In this document: positions 1 through 8,604 of the stretch, one piece after another
How the letters are laid out: every line of letters begins with the position of its first letter
Numbering within the stretch: the stretch's first letter is position 1
NCBI GenBank assembly: GCA_943331005.2
Contig: CALQJX020000019.1
Coordinates: forward strand, 1-64,000
Length of the DNA stretch: 64,000 nucleotides
Source of the DNA: Bordetella parapertussis
Lineage (GTDB): Bacteria; Bacteroidota; Bacteroidia; Chitinophagales; Chitinophagaceae
Direction of reading: 5' to 3'
Translations under genes and position numbers: made by a program
The notes under the pieces: model-generated
The model's input: the letters and a program-made list of their open reading frames with translations, nothing else
Told to the model about the DNA's origin: nothing
The model's database searches: none

Positions 1-142
1 CTGCCAGTAATGATGGTTTATCATCGAGGGCAAATTTTGCATACACTTTGCTGAACAGTTTTACCTCAGGGAAAAGATCTGAGTTCTGTGCGCTGCATAA
101 TGAAGAAATGAATAAAAGCATCACACAACAGATATATCTCAT
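1..142 (-). CDS. Exported protein, N-terminal fragment (partial)
   Basis: Only the first 47 codons lie in the window; the gene runs off the left edge. The minus strand opens with ATG at 142 and reads MRYICCVMLLFISSLCSAQN, a Sec signal peptide with a hydrophobic core and a likely signal peptidase I site after CSA. The remaining visible residues show no family signature. I cannot say what the mature protein does; it should be periplasmic, outer-membrane or secreted. The following 137 bp up to the J-domain gene hold no recognisable gene. Confidence 0.6.
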   Translation of the reverse strand, partial: MRYICCVMLLFISSLCSAQNSDLFPEVKLFSKVYAKFALDDKPSLLA

Positions 143-279
143 GTATTAATTGATTTGGAGTATGAAGATAATCTATTTTGTAAATAGCTTATGTAAGGTT
201 GTCTGATACCAGATTGCTATAAAACAAAAAGCAGCACACATATAAATATGTATACTGCTTTTAATAAATGTAATCAATA

Positions 280-729
280 TTATTCAGCTACTGCATCTTT
301 GCTGGCAACTCTGTATGGGAAAGCACCATAGATATGCCTGCGGGCAAACCTGCCTATAGCAGGTGCATTAATAAATTTGATGTAGAGTGCCTTAGGGACA
401 CCAAAATATTCATAGCTGCTGCCATCTACATAATTGATCTGCAGGGTCTCTGATTTGTATTCGAAATCTGTGATGCCCGAAGTGTTGATGGTGACATTGT
501 ATGCCTCCATATACTGCTCTCTAGTTTCGGGTGCAATGCTTACCAGAAAATGGTATGCTTCTATGATCTGTTTGCTTTTGATCTCAGCTTCTGCTTTCAG
601 CTCTTCGTTGTCGTGAAATTTGTCGGGGTGCCAGTTCTTCATCAAATTCCTGTATATGGTCTTCATATCAGCAAGTCCTGTCTTTTCAGCAACGCCTAAT
701 AATTTCCTGTAACCTATTATTTTCCTCAT
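280..729 (-). CDS. J-domain protein with C-terminal KTSC domain
   Basis: 149 residues. Residues ~7-66 form a J domain with the diagnostic HPD tripeptide in NWHPDKFHD, the motif that stimulates Hsp70/DnaK ATPase. Residues ~88-140 resemble the small KTSC domain (INYVDGSSYEYFGVPKALY ... NAPAIGRF ... GAFPYRV), often found alone or fused to enzymes of nucleic-acid or stress functions. No signal peptide or membrane segment, so cytoplasmic. A co-chaperone role is inferred; the KTSC domain has no settled biochemical function. Divergent from the phosphopantetheinyl transferase gene, with 176 bp between them. Confidence 0.8.
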   Translation of the reverse strand: MRKIIGYRKLLGVAEKTGLADMKTIYRNLMKNWHPDKFHDNEELKAEAEIKSKQIIEAYHFLVSIAPETREQYMEAYNVTINTSGITDFEYKSETLQINYVDGSSYEYFGVPKALYIKFINAPAIGRFARRHIYGAFPYRVASKDAVAE

Positions 730-887
730 ATAAGGCGGCGAAGTTACTACTATTTACACCGAGATACGCATTGTGTTAATGTTAATGTTTTGTAGCTATT
801 TTCTAAACTAATTTAAAGGGTCATGTTTTATAGGAATCAGGAGTTATTATATTTTCTATTTGTAGTAATAGCTCCCGAGGAAGTTGG

Positions 888-895
888 TAAATTTG
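888..895 (+). promoter_or_regulatory. -7 box TAAATTTG for the phosphopantetheinyl transferase gene
   Basis: Exact match to the Bacteroidota sigma-A -7 consensus TAnnTTTG. A TTTG at 859-862 could be the -33 element, though the 25-bp spacer is longer than usual. It lies 1 nt before the ATG at 897 and 10 nt before the ATG at 906. Confidence 0.6.
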
Positions 896-905
896 CATGT
901 ATATA

Positions 906-1565
906 ATGACCGAAGATCAAAATATCAGTATACCACAATTCTTTCCTGTGGGAGTAGCACAATATTTCACCAAGCAGCGCTTTGGTGTGGAAGATTTGCT
1001 ACCACAGGAGCGGTTGGTTGCTACTGATTATGGTGATAAGAGACTTGCTGATTTTTGTACCGGCAGGTATTGCATGCGTCAAAGCACTTCTACGTTGGGT
1101 TTTTCGGGCGAGATACTGATAGGGAATAAAGGCATGCCACTTTTGCCTGAACATATTACGGCATCGCTGAGCCATTCGCGCCACTTATGCGGCGCAGTTG
1201 CGGCACCCAAAGATCAGTATTTGTCGGTGGGCATGGATATTGAGACCAAGGGTAGGGTGCACAGAGATATGTGGCACTTGCTGTTCTCGGCCAAAGAGAT
1301 AGAATACCTGAATTTGCTTGATGCAGAAATGCAGTCGTTGACCACTACCATTTTCTTCTCGGCCAAAGAAGCTTTTTACAAAATGCAGTTCCCGCTTACC
1401 GATACCTATCTGGACTTTCATGATGTGGAAATGGATGTGCATGAAGGCAGGTTTAGCGCCCGTTTGCTGAAAGATTCAGGTGCGTTCAATTGCGGACATT
1501 CTTTTGATACAAATTTTTATAAATACGGAACGGAAATAATAACTTTTTGTGCCCAACCCGCCTGA
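906..1565 (+). CDS. 4'-phosphopantetheinyl transferase family protein (EntD/Sfp-like)
   Basis: 219 residues from ATG 906 (an in-frame ATG at 897 touches the promoter box, so 906 is preferred). The protein has the order of motifs of EntD/Sfp-type enzymes that load CoA-derived phosphopantetheine onto carrier proteins: a GRYCMRQ block, NKGMPLLPEHITASLSHS, the Mg2+-binding VGMDIE acidic motif and the FFSAKEAFYK signature. Cytoplasmic. No polyketide or peptide synthetase is nearby; the convergent neighbour is fabG, a fatty-acid gene, so its carrier-protein target is unknown. It could be the cell's holo-ACP synthase or a secondary enzyme. Confidence 0.85.
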   Translation: MTEDQNISIPQFFPVGVAQYFTKQRFGVEDLLPQERLVATDYGDKRLADFCTGRYCMRQSTSTLGFSGEILIGNKGMPLLPEHITASLSHSRHLCGAVAAPKDQYLSVGMDIETKGRVHRDMWHLLFSAKEIEYLNLLDAEMQSLTTTIFFSAKEAFYKMQFPLTDTYLDFHDVEMDVHEGRFSARLLKDSGAFNCGHSFDTNFYKYGTEIITFCAQPA

Positions 1566-1572
1566 AAATAAA

Positions 1573-1599
1573 TAAGGCCGCAGCAGAGCCACGGCCTTA
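1573..1599. terminator. Bidirectional hairpin between phosphopantetheinyl transferase and fabG
   Basis: TAAGGCCG (1573-1580) pairs perfectly with CGGCCTTA (1592-1599) across an 11-nt loop, between two convergent genes. No long T-run, but position and A/T flanks fit a shared terminator. Confidence 0.65.
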
Positions 1600-1622
1600 A
1601 AACCTATATTGAATCAGTCAAA

Positions 1623-2369
1623 TTACATATTCATGCCTCCGCATATGCTCAGTACCTGACCGGTAATGTAGCGGCTCATGTCTGAGGCAAGGAAAAGGGC
1701 AGCGTCTGCAATGTCTTCTGTTTTGCCAAAGCGACCCAGTGGAATTTTCTCAAACCATTTTTCAGCACCGCCGTCTTTCAGGTAGTGGGTCATGTCGGTT
1801 TCTACAAAGCCGGGAGCAATAACATTGCAACGGATGTTGCGGCTACCGATCTCTGCTGCAATACTTTTAGAGAAACCAATGATGCCGGCTTTACTGGCTG
1901 CATAGGCACTCTGACCAGCATTACCCTTCATGCCCACTATAGAGCTCATGTTGATGATACTGCCAGAGCGGCTTTTCATCATAGGGCGGATAACCTGCTT
2001 GGTGAGGTTATATATGCTTTTCAGATTTGCCTGCATTACTTCATCCCACTGTTCGGGGGTGAGGCGCAGCAGCAGGTTGTCGCGGCTGATGCCTGCATTG
2101 TTCACACAAATATCTATAGTGCCAAATTCCTTGGTCACATCGTTAGCCAGTTGTTCAGCAGCCTTAAAATCACCTGCATCACTTTTGTAACCTTTCGCTT
2201 TTACACCCAATGCTGTGAGCCTGTCTTCCAGTGCTTTGGCTTTATCCTCTGAAGAAAGATAAGTGAAGGCGATATTTGCACCGTTCTCGGCAAATTTCAC
2301 TGCTATTGCTTCACCTATTCCGCGGCTGGCACCTGTGATAAGGGCCACTTTATTTTCAAGTAGTTTCAT
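1623..2369 (-). CDS. fabG: 3-oxoacyl-[acyl-carrier-protein] reductase
   Basis: 248 residues, the usual FabG length. Classical short-chain dehydrogenase: N-terminal Rossmann TGASRGIGEAIA, NNAG motif, catalytic Ser in INMSSIVG, and YAASKAG carrying the Tyr and Lys. The C-terminus ends GQVLSICGGMNM, typical for FabG. It would reduce 3-oxoacyl-ACP with NADPH in fatty acid elongation, in the cytoplasm. Transcribed alone; upstream is a 183-bp gap to the divergent penicillin-binding protein gene. Other SDRs share this fold, but length and motif spacing favour FabG. Confidence 0.93.
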   Translation of the reverse strand: MKLLENKVALITGASRGIGEAIAVKFAENGANIAFTYLSSEDKAKALEDRLTALGVKAKGYKSDAGDFKAAEQLANDVTKEFGTIDICVNNAGISRDNLLLRLTPEQWDEVMQANLKSIYNLTKQVIRPMMKSRSGSIINMSSIVGMKGNAGQSAYAASKAGIIGFSKSIAAEIGSRNIRCNVIAPGFVETDMTHYLKDGGAEKWFEKIPLGRFGKTEDIADAALFLASDMSRYITGQVLSICGGMNM

Positions 2370-2538
2370 TCCTGGTAGTCTTTTACGGGGGCTAAAGTAA
2401 GAAAAGTTGCGAAAAGCGGTTAAATTTTAGTTGTGTCTATTAATATGTTGCGCATATGAAGAGGTAAGCAACGTACAATAAAAGCGTTAAAATAAGTAAG
2501 AGATGAGGCAGAGGTATACTCAAAAACGGTATTTACAT

Positions 2539-2546
2539 TACATTTG
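2539..2546 (+). promoter_or_regulatory. -7 box TACATTTG for the penicillin-binding protein gene
   Basis: Exact TAnnTTTG match. It ends 6 nt before the TTG at 2553 and overlaps the upstream TTG at 2544, which argues against 2544 as start. Confidence 0.65.
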
Positions 2547-2552
2547 CATACA

Positions 2553-4832
2553 TTGAAACCTGATACTAAAAATACCGCTTCGCCAGTCAGTAATACCCAT
2601 CGTAACATACGCAGGTTGTGGCTCGCTTTTATCTCCATGCTTGTAGCTTTTGTGCTGCTGATATTTGGTATTGAGAATGGTTTGGTTGGCTACATGCCAT
2701 CGCTGGCCGAGTTAGAGAATCCGCAAAGTGCAGTATCGTCGGAGGTCTTGGCTTCTGATGGAACAGTATTGGGCAGGTATTATGTGCAGGACAGGTCGAA
2801 CAGTAAGTTCAAAGACATTTCACCTAATATTGTGAATGCACTGCTGGCAACAGAAGATGCTCGTTTTTATGATCACGCAGGTATAGATCCGGTTGCTACT
2901 GTAGCCATACCAGTTTATGTATTACTGCATAAAAAACGTGGTTCTTCAACGATCACGCAGCAGTTGGCCAAAAACCTCTTCCCCAGAAAAAGTACCAGTA
3001 TATTCACCTTGCCTTTCATGAAACTGAAGGAATGGGTACTAGCAGTGAAGCTGGAACGTAACCTAACCAAGCAGGAGATCATTACCCTTTACCTCAATAC
3101 AGTACCATTTAGCGATAATGTATATGGTATCAAAAATGCTTCCCTCACTTTTTTCAATAAAACACCAGATAAGGTATCTATAGAAGAAGCAGCAGTGCTG
3201 GTGGGGATGCTGAAAGGTAATACTATATACAACCCACGTACACGTGGCAAAAGAGCATTAGAGCGCCGCAATGTGGTATTGGAGCAGATGCTGAAGTATA
3301 ATGCTATCAACGATACTCAGTTCGATACGCTGAAGTCAAAACCAATAGTACTTGATTATCATAAGATCGATTATCATGATGGGCTGGCTCCATACTTCAG
3401 GCAGGTAGTAGAGCAGTATGTAAAGGCTGCTATTAAGGATCTGAATAAACCGGATGGTACCCCGTATGACATATATAAGGACGGACTGAAAATATATACT
3501 ACCATAGATATGCGTATGCAGCACTATGCTGAGGACGCAGTACAGGAACACCTGACCTCCCTGCAAAAGCAGTTTCTGGATCAGCCGGGCTATGTGGATG
3601 GCAGTATATGGAAGCGTAAGGGTAATGTGCAGAATATACTTATGACCAGTATAAAGTCATCTGACAGGTATCAGATGTTGCGCAATCAGGATAAGACTGA
3701 AGCACAGGCCATAGAGGAAATGAACAAACCTATTAAAATGAAGGTGTTTGCCTGGAATAAAACCCGCAGCAAAGACACTGTCATGAGCCCTATAGATTCT
3801 ATCAAGTACATGAAGCTATTCCTGCAGGCAGGTTTCATGGCTATGGATCCTTTTACCGGCGAGGTAAAAGCCTGGGTGGGAGGTATAGATCATAAGTTCT
3901 TTATGTATGACCATGTCAACATTAACACTAAACGTCAGGTGGGTTCTACTATCAAGCCACTGCTTTATTCATTTGCAATAGACAATGGTTTTTCTCCATG
4001 TGGTATTGTATCTACTGCACCACAGGATTTCCCGACACTATCTGCCCCATATGATGCCGGCGGATCTGATGAGGGTGATATAATGATGATGACAGCACTT
4101 GCCAAGTCTATCAATAATGCTGCATTGTACATTCTGAAGCAGGTAGGTATAGAACCTTTTGTTGACTTTGCACATAAGTGTGGCATAACCAGCCGCATAG
4201 ATGCAGTGCCATCTGTTGCTCTCGGTGTTTCTGATATTTCGCTATATGAAATGCTGGGTGCATATAGTATGTTCCCAAATGGAGGTATGCACACTGAGCC
4301 TTTCTTTCTGGTGAAGATCGAAGACAAAAATGGTATGCCAGTGAAGAACTTTGCCGCTAAACAGAAAGAACTGATCAATCATAACACTGCCTTCAAGATG
4401 GTGAAGATGATGCGTGGTGTGATAAATGCAGGTACCGGTGGCAGGCTTAGGTATCGCTATGGCATCTTTAATGATGTAGCTGGTAAAACCGGTACTACCA
4501 ATAATCAGGCAGATGCCTGGTTCATAGGTTATACTCCACAGCTTTTGGCAGGTGCATGGGTAGGTTGCGACGACAGAGAGTTCCGTTTCCGCAGCGAAAG
4601 ACTGGGACAGGGTGCAGCTGCGGCTTTACCTATATGGGCATTTTTCATGAAACGTGTATTTGCTGATCCTAAAACAGGTATCAACCCGGCTAAGACATTT
4701 GAAGCTCCTGCAGGTTTTATAGATTGTGCAGCTGAAGACACAGTTACAGATCCAACACTCAATCCTGCAGATTTGAATGTAGAAGAAGTAGAGGAGAAAG
4801 TAAGTGTACCTCAGGACGACCCATACAGATAA
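2553..4832 (+). CDS. Class A penicillin-binding protein (transglycosylase/transpeptidase)
   Basis: 759 residues. A membrane anchor near residues 22-45 is followed by a GT51 glycosyltransferase domain with the catalytic EDARFYDHAGID motif, GSSTITQQLAKN and the LERNLTKQEIITLYLN block. The C-terminal transpeptidase has the three penicillin-binding motifs: STIK (SxxK), SIN (SxN) and KTGT. It polymerises and cross-links peptidoglycan outside the inner membrane. The start is unusual: there is no in-frame ATG or GTG between the upstream stop (2493-2495) and the membrane segment; TTG 2553 fits the spacing from the -7 box seen at other genes here, TTG 2544 lies inside the box. Slightly short C-terminal tail after the KTGT motif, acidic. 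Confidence 0.92.
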   Translation: MKPDTKNTASPVSNTHRNIRRLWLAFISMLVAFVLLIFGIENGLVGYMPSLAELENPQSAVSSEVLASDGTVLGRYYVQDRSNSKFKDISPNIVNALLATEDARFYDHAGIDPVATVAIPVYVLLHKKRGSSTITQQLAKNLFPRKSTSIFTLPFMKLKEWVLAVKLERNLTKQEIITLYLNTVPFSDNVYGIKNASLTFFNKTPDKVSIEEAAVLVGMLKGNTIYNPRTRGKRALERRNVVLEQMLKYNAINDTQFDTLKSKPIVLDYHKIDYHDGLAPYFRQVVEQYVKAAIKDLNKPDGTPYDIYKDGLKIYTTIDMRMQHYAEDAVQEHLTSLQKQFLDQPGYVDGSIWKRKGNVQNILMTSIKSSDRYQMLRNQDKTEAQAIEEMNKPIKMKVFAWNKTRSKDTVMSPIDSIKYMKLFLQAGFMAMDPFTGEVKAWVGGIDHKFFMYDHVNINTKRQVGSTIKPLLYSFAIDNGFSPCGIVSTAPQDFPTLSAPYDAGGSDEGDIMMMTALAKSINNAALYILKQVGIEPFVDFAHKCGITSRIDAVPSVALGVSDISLYEMLGAYSMFPNGGMHTEPFFLVKIEDKNGMPVKNFAAKQKELINHNTAFKMVKMMRGVINAGTGGRLRYRYGIFNDVAGKTGTTNNQADAWFIGYTPQLLAGAWVGCDDREFRFRSERLGQGAAAALPIWAFFMKRVFADPKTGINPAKTFEAPAGFIDCAAEDTVTDPTLNPADLNVEEVEEKVSVPQDDPYR

Positions 4833-4846
4833 TGTCAACTTATTTT

Positions 4847-4880
4847 ATGTAGTACTTTTAAGAACGTACTACATTTTTTA
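4847..4880 (+). terminator. Rho-independent terminator of the penicillin-binding protein gene
   Basis: ATGTAGTAC (4847-4855) pairs with GTACTACAT (4866-4874) over a 10-nt loop, followed directly by a T-run. Confidence 0.8.
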
Positions 4881-4929
4881 TTAATTAAATAGTCAGACCG
4901 TAAATTATAGTTTTAGAAATACCCTAAAC

Positions 4930-4961
4930 AAAAAAGGCAACCTGTAGAGGTTGCCTTTTTT
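4930..4961. terminator. Strong bidirectional terminator
   Basis: AAAAAAGGCAACC (4930-4942) and GGTTGCCTTTTTT (4949-4961) form a 13-bp stem with a 6-nt loop; A and T runs allow termination in both directions. It closes the long minus-strand operon that ends with the YHYH gene. Confidence 0.88.
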
Positions 4962-4984
4962 GTTTGTTGTTATAATGATAGTAC

Positions 4985-6346
4985 TTACTTCATTATAGTA
5001 ATCTTCCTGGTGGTAGCAGATTGGTTGTTGTATATTCTTACTAAGTAATCTCCTGCATAAAATGTACGTGCATCTATATAAGATATTGTACTACCCTGGT
5101 TGATCTTTGAAGACTGCATAAGTTTACCGGTCATGTCATATACGTCTACATTCAGACTTTCTGTAAGCAGATTGCCAACCTGAATGGCGATAAAATCATT
5201 ACCCGGATTAGGGAATGCAATAACATCAAGACTACCATCAGTCATAGTAGTGATACCGGTTGTTGGATTGTAAACAGTAACCGTTTCTGTAATAGATGGT
5301 ACTTTTACTGCAACTTTATTACCATAGAATGTAGGCCCAACAGCATAAGGATAGGCTGAGTTCCAGTTGGCATCTACGGTACAGAAGTAGGCATAGGTAC
5401 CAGCAGGGTATTCTGGCGTAACACAGAAACGACCATTATGCTTATCTAGATAATCCGGTGTAGCGGCAGAGGTAGCATTATACTGATAATCTTCTCTGAA
5501 CAGACCCAGCGGATAGGTGGTACTTACGGCAGGACCTGCTGTAACGGTAGAACCATCGGCATACGTGGTGCGGGTAGTGATGGCCCTGAGCGCATAACTT
5601 GATTTGATCCTCACGATGCCGCCGGAGCCATCTGCGTTTTTATATCCATATGCTCCGTAGATTGGGTAGCCATCGTAAGCGAAACCGATAAGAGGAGAGT
5701 GTACTGCACTATCAATTGCATAAAGTCCATCTGCATCATACAAATTACAAACAGTAGAAATTACATTCTTGTCGAGTTTGTATGCACTAGGGTTCTGGTG
5801 GTGATGGTAATTGCCCATTGCCGGGTGACCTTTTGAGCAATCGAAACCTATCCTTTCTGCAACTACTGCATCTCTGTTCCAGACGCCATCGCCGGGCCCA
5901 CCGGGTATTGGGCCACCAGCCATAGCACTGGTACTGTTTTTCCACGATACACCATCCCGGTAATCGAAAAGTGCTACACCATTAATAAATACACCAATAT
6001 TGCCACCGGTAGTTGCTGTAGGTGTGCCGGTATTTGGAGTAGGGTTGAGCGGAAATTTGAAAATAGCATTCTGATTGGTTGCCAGGGAAGGGTTGCCATC
6101 CTGAAAAGGGCCAGTTACATAACCAGGTATACCCTTTGTTCTGATATATGCTGATGTACCTGAGTAGAGTACTGTTTGCACATTTGCTGAATCTGCATCA
6201 TTTACGGGCGTAGAACTTCCTACAGTATAATGCCTGCCAAGAATACCTGTAGTATTTCGGAGCCAGGAGGTGATCACAGGGTTTGTCTGTGCATGTACTG
6301 CCAGATTGCTGCAAACAATGGCCGATAATAATATTGATCTTTTCAT
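4985..6346 (-). CDS. YHYH-domain protein with T9SS type-A sorting domain
   Basis: 453 residues. An N-terminal signal peptide (residues 1-19, ending VHAQ) is followed by a region with the YHYH signature: GNYHHHQNP, then HSPLIGFAYDGYPIYGAYGY, and later repeated aromatic/Gly-rich blocks. The last ~80 residues (FPNPGNDFIAIQVGN ... YDMTGKLM ... GDYLVRIYNN ... ITIMK) are a T9SS type-A C-terminal sorting domain, so the mature protein should cross the outer membrane and be released or anchored at the surface. YHYH-domain function is not established; the HHH cluster suggests metal binding (inference). Last gene of the sigma/MbnP/MbnH operon, 38 nt after the MbnH-like gene, which links it to that system. 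Confidence 0.85.
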   Translation of the reverse strand: MKRSILLSAIVCSNLAVHAQTNPVITSWLRNTTGILGRHYTVGSSTPVNDADSANVQTVLYSGTSAYIRTKGIPGYVTGPFQDGNPSLATNQNAIFKFPLNPTPNTGTPTATTGGNIGVFINGVALFDYRDGVSWKNSTSAMAGGPIPGGPGDGVWNRDAVVAERIGFDCSKGHPAMGNYHHHQNPSAYKLDKNVISTVCNLYDADGLYAIDSAVHSPLIGFAYDGYPIYGAYGYKNADGSGGIVRIKSSYALRAITTRTTYADGSTVTAGPAVSTTYPLGLFREDYQYNATSAATPDYLDKHNGRFCVTPEYPAGTYAYFCTVDANWNSAYPYAVGPTFYGNKVAVKVPSITETVTVYNPTTGITTMTDGSLDVIAFPNPGNDFIAIQVGNLLTESLNVDVYDMTGKLMQSSKINQGSTISYIDARTFYAGDYLVRIYNNQSATTRKITIMK

Positions 6347-6384
6347 GCTTTATTTTTTATGTCTTTTTAGACGAAGAAAATCAG

Positions 6385-7428
6385 TTAATCCTTCGTAGGA
6401 GATGAAAATATATATTTAGGATAAGAGAATGAAGTGTTATAAAGAAAATCCTTATCTGTAAGGGTTAGTAGAAAAGCAAGTAAGTCTACTTTTTCATTGG
6501 AGTTAAATGTAACATGTTTTGATAGTTCGGGAGACAGTGAAGTGTTGTGAACAATACCCGAGTTGTAGTGTTCTATAACTTCCTGTAATCTTTTGAAACG
6601 GCCATCGTGCATGTATGGATATGAATATTCTACATTCCTGAGTGAGGGTATTCTGAAATGCAAAGAATCGGTATTTGATCCTGTGATCTTCATTCTGCCA
6701 ATATCGTTCAGTGTGGTATCGACCGGCAAACCATTGCCAGCAAAGCCATATGTAGTAAATAATGGTTCTTTATGGCAAACCGCGCAATATGTCTGAAATA
6801 ATACATGTCCTTTCTCCTCTTTATCTGTAAATGCAATCCCCTTTTCCTTGCGCATCACTTTGTCGTATTTGGAATTGGAACTTATGAGCGTGAGCATAAA
6901 TTGTGACATGGCTTTCAACATTCTTTCTCCCGAAATAGAAGTATCGCCAAAAGCATTATTAAATAATGCAGGATATAATGCAGAGCTGCGTAATCTTATC
7001 AATACGCTGTCGATGCCAGATGCCATCTCAGCCGGATGTGCAATTGGCGCAAGGGGTTGCATATCGAGGTGATTGATAGCACCATCCCACATGAACAGAG
7101 GTGCCCATGCCAGATTGAATAATGCCGGTGAGTTTCTGGTACCAATCTTTCCATTTATACCATGACTGAGACTGTGGTCTACATGTGTGAAGGCAGTATA
7201 TTGTAAATGACAGCTGCTACATGATATGTTACTGTCGGCAGAAAGTATGGGGTCGTAAAATAAAGCCCTGCCCAACAGTATCTTTTCTTTTGATAAAGGA
7301 TTATTCTTTAACTCGTATACCGGTGTAGGCCATCCCTTAGGTATGGAAAGATGTACTTTCTTATCTTTCCTGAATGCCAGTAGTAGCATGCAGATAATAC
7401 ATGATATGACCGCCAGGTTCTTTTTCAT
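6385..7428 (-). CDS. Di-haem cytochrome c peroxidase / MauG family protein, MbnH-like
   Basis: 347 residues with an N-terminal membrane/signal segment (residues 4-20). Two c-type haem motifs are visible, CSSCH near residue 71 and CAVCH near residue 215, at the spacing of bacterial di-haem peroxidases and MauG. The region SLRNVEYSYPYMHDGRF around residues 264-280 is also typical. In characterised methanobactin systems MbnH of this family oxidises a tryptophan of its partner MbnP to kynurenine; the start codon here overlaps the stop of an MbnP-like gene by one nucleotide, so that pairing is likely. It should act in the periplasm. It could instead be a general H2O2-detoxifying peroxidase, but the partner gene favours the MbnH role. 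Confidence 0.87.
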   Translation of the reverse strand: MKKNLAVISCIICMLLLAFRKDKKVHLSIPKGWPTPVYELKNNPLSKEKILLGRALFYDPILSADSNISCSSCHLQYTAFTHVDHSLSHGINGKIGTRNSPALFNLAWAPLFMWDGAINHLDMQPLAPIAHPAEMASGIDSVLIRLRSSALYPALFNNAFGDTSISGERMLKAMSQFMLTLISSNSKYDKVMRKEKGIAFTDKEEKGHVLFQTYCAVCHKEPLFTTYGFAGNGLPVDTTLNDIGRMKITGSNTDSLHFRIPSLRNVEYSYPYMHDGRFKRLQEVIEHYNSGIVHNTSLSPELSKHVTFNSNEKVDLLAFLLTLTDKDFLYNTSFSYPKYIFSSPTKD

Positions 7429-8123
7429 TATCTGATACTGAAGATACCGGCTGCCAATTGGGATAGTTCTACAGCTTGCAGACCGGGTATCATGATGCTG
7501 TATTGTTTGGTAATATCTATACCATATAGAAAGCGGGCAATGTTAGTGTTTATGTATATGTTTTCTGCCGGCGGTGTTTTTAAAGTAATGTTTTGTAATG
7601 TAGAAAATGCAGATGCGTATCCACCCAGATGAAATTGAAATTCATTCTTCCTGTTTGGGCAACGTTTGCTGGTTCCCTCTAATTTGAAATTGATATAACC
7701 ACTTTGCCAGGTCCAGTACATCCCTTTTGACGGATCGAGGTCTCCACCTTTTACACCTGAAACATTAGTGAAACTATCTATGCCAAGATGAAATTGAATT
7801 TCGTTGCTTTTTATATTATATGGAATATCAAATTCCAATATGAGTGAAGCCGGCACTGAAGCATCAATGAGGTGAAAACTTGCAGGTTCTGTCCAAACTG
7901 ACTGGTTGTTATTACAGAATTTAATATCAGATATATAGAAACGAAATGTTTCGATGGTCAAAGAATCTCCAGATTGATAGAGAATGTTATTGTAGGTAGG
8001 TGTTAGTAAAATGCTATCTATAAGTGGAACAAATGATATGGTTATTTTTTTTGTTTTCAGGGCATAGGAACTGTAACCCGAAAAGAGGAGTATATATATT
8101 AGGTATGAACATAAAAAACGCAT
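7428..8123 (-). CDS. MbnP-like copper-binding family protein
   Basis: 231 residues, signal peptide near residues 1-21. The core matches the MbnP family: FYISDIKF, FHLGID (112), GGDLDPSKGMYWTWQSGY (127-143), then FKLEG and FQFHLGGY. Three FHL histidines (H84, H112, H165) and W137/W139 are candidate copper-site residues, comparable to the His ligands and modified Trp of the related MopE/CorA and MbnP proteins. Periplasmic or surface protein. It overlaps the upstream sensor gene and the downstream MbnH-like gene by one nucleotide each, so translation is probably coupled. Copper binding is inferred from the family, not shown. Confidence 0.85.
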   Translation of the reverse strand: MRFLCSYLIYILLFSGYSSYALKTKKITISFVPLIDSILLTPTYNNILYQSGDSLTIETFRFYISDIKFCNNNQSVWTEPASFHLIDASVPASLILEFDIPYNIKSNEIQFHLGIDSFTNVSGVKGGDLDPSKGMYWTWQSGYINFKLEGTSKRCPNRKNEFQFHLGGYASAFSTLQNITLKTPPAENIYINTNIARFLYGIDITKQYSIMIPGLQAVELSQLAAGIFSIR

Positions 8124-8602
8124 TATGGTTTACGTGGTTTTCTGTCGGGTGGGGCAAACAAAAAAGCTATTTCTTTTGTAAGCTCTTCAAAATATATCTT
8201 TTGATCTGGAGTGCAAAGGTTTTTAATATCCTCAAAGTGTTTGTAATGTGTTTGTTCAATCTTTTTCTGAACAGAGGCAATGATAACGAATAAAGAATCT
8301 TTTGAATTGGATGTCTGAGATGCGGATAGTCCTGTATATAATTGATTTTTCAATTCCATCAATAGATCATTTGCCTGATCTATTTCTGATCTGTGCCATT
8401 TGATCAACTTATCATATTCTGTAACCTGAGCATCATTGAAATGAAGTTTCTTTACAATTAGATCTCTTGGTCCGCGGTGCCGACCCTGATGTGGGCCATC
8501 GGGACCTAGTTGATTACGTGAGTTGATAATGTAGCCAACCAGTAATAGATTGGCAAACAGCAAACCAATAATGATGTATAAATAAAATCTTGATTTTTCC
8601 AT
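8123..8602 (-). CDS. Membrane-anchored Spy/CpxP-like (CnrX-like) periplasmic sensor
   Basis: 159 residues: N-terminal membrane anchor (residues ~6-27), then a Gly/His/Arg/Pro stretch (GPDGPHQGRHRGPRD) and a predicted all-helical domain to residue ~150. LHFNDAQVTEYDKLIKWHR is reminiscent of the LTxxQ-type helices of CpxP/Spy and of metal-resistance sensors such as CnrX. Scattered histidines could bind metal. It sits 2 nt after the small anti-sigma gene, the same arrangement as CnrY-CnrX-CnrH. I infer that it senses metal or misfolded protein in the periplasm and controls the anti-sigma factor; a chaperone role is the alternative. Confidence 0.65.
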   Translation of the reverse strand: MEKSRFYLYIIIGLLFANLLLVGYIINSRNQLGPDGPHQGRHRGPRDLIVKKLHFNDAQVTEYDKLIKWHRSEIDQANDLLMELKNQLYTGLSASQTSNSKDSLFVIIASVQKKIEQTHYKHFEDIKNLCTPDQKIYFEELTKEIAFLFAPPDRKPRKP

Positions 8603-8604
8603 TT

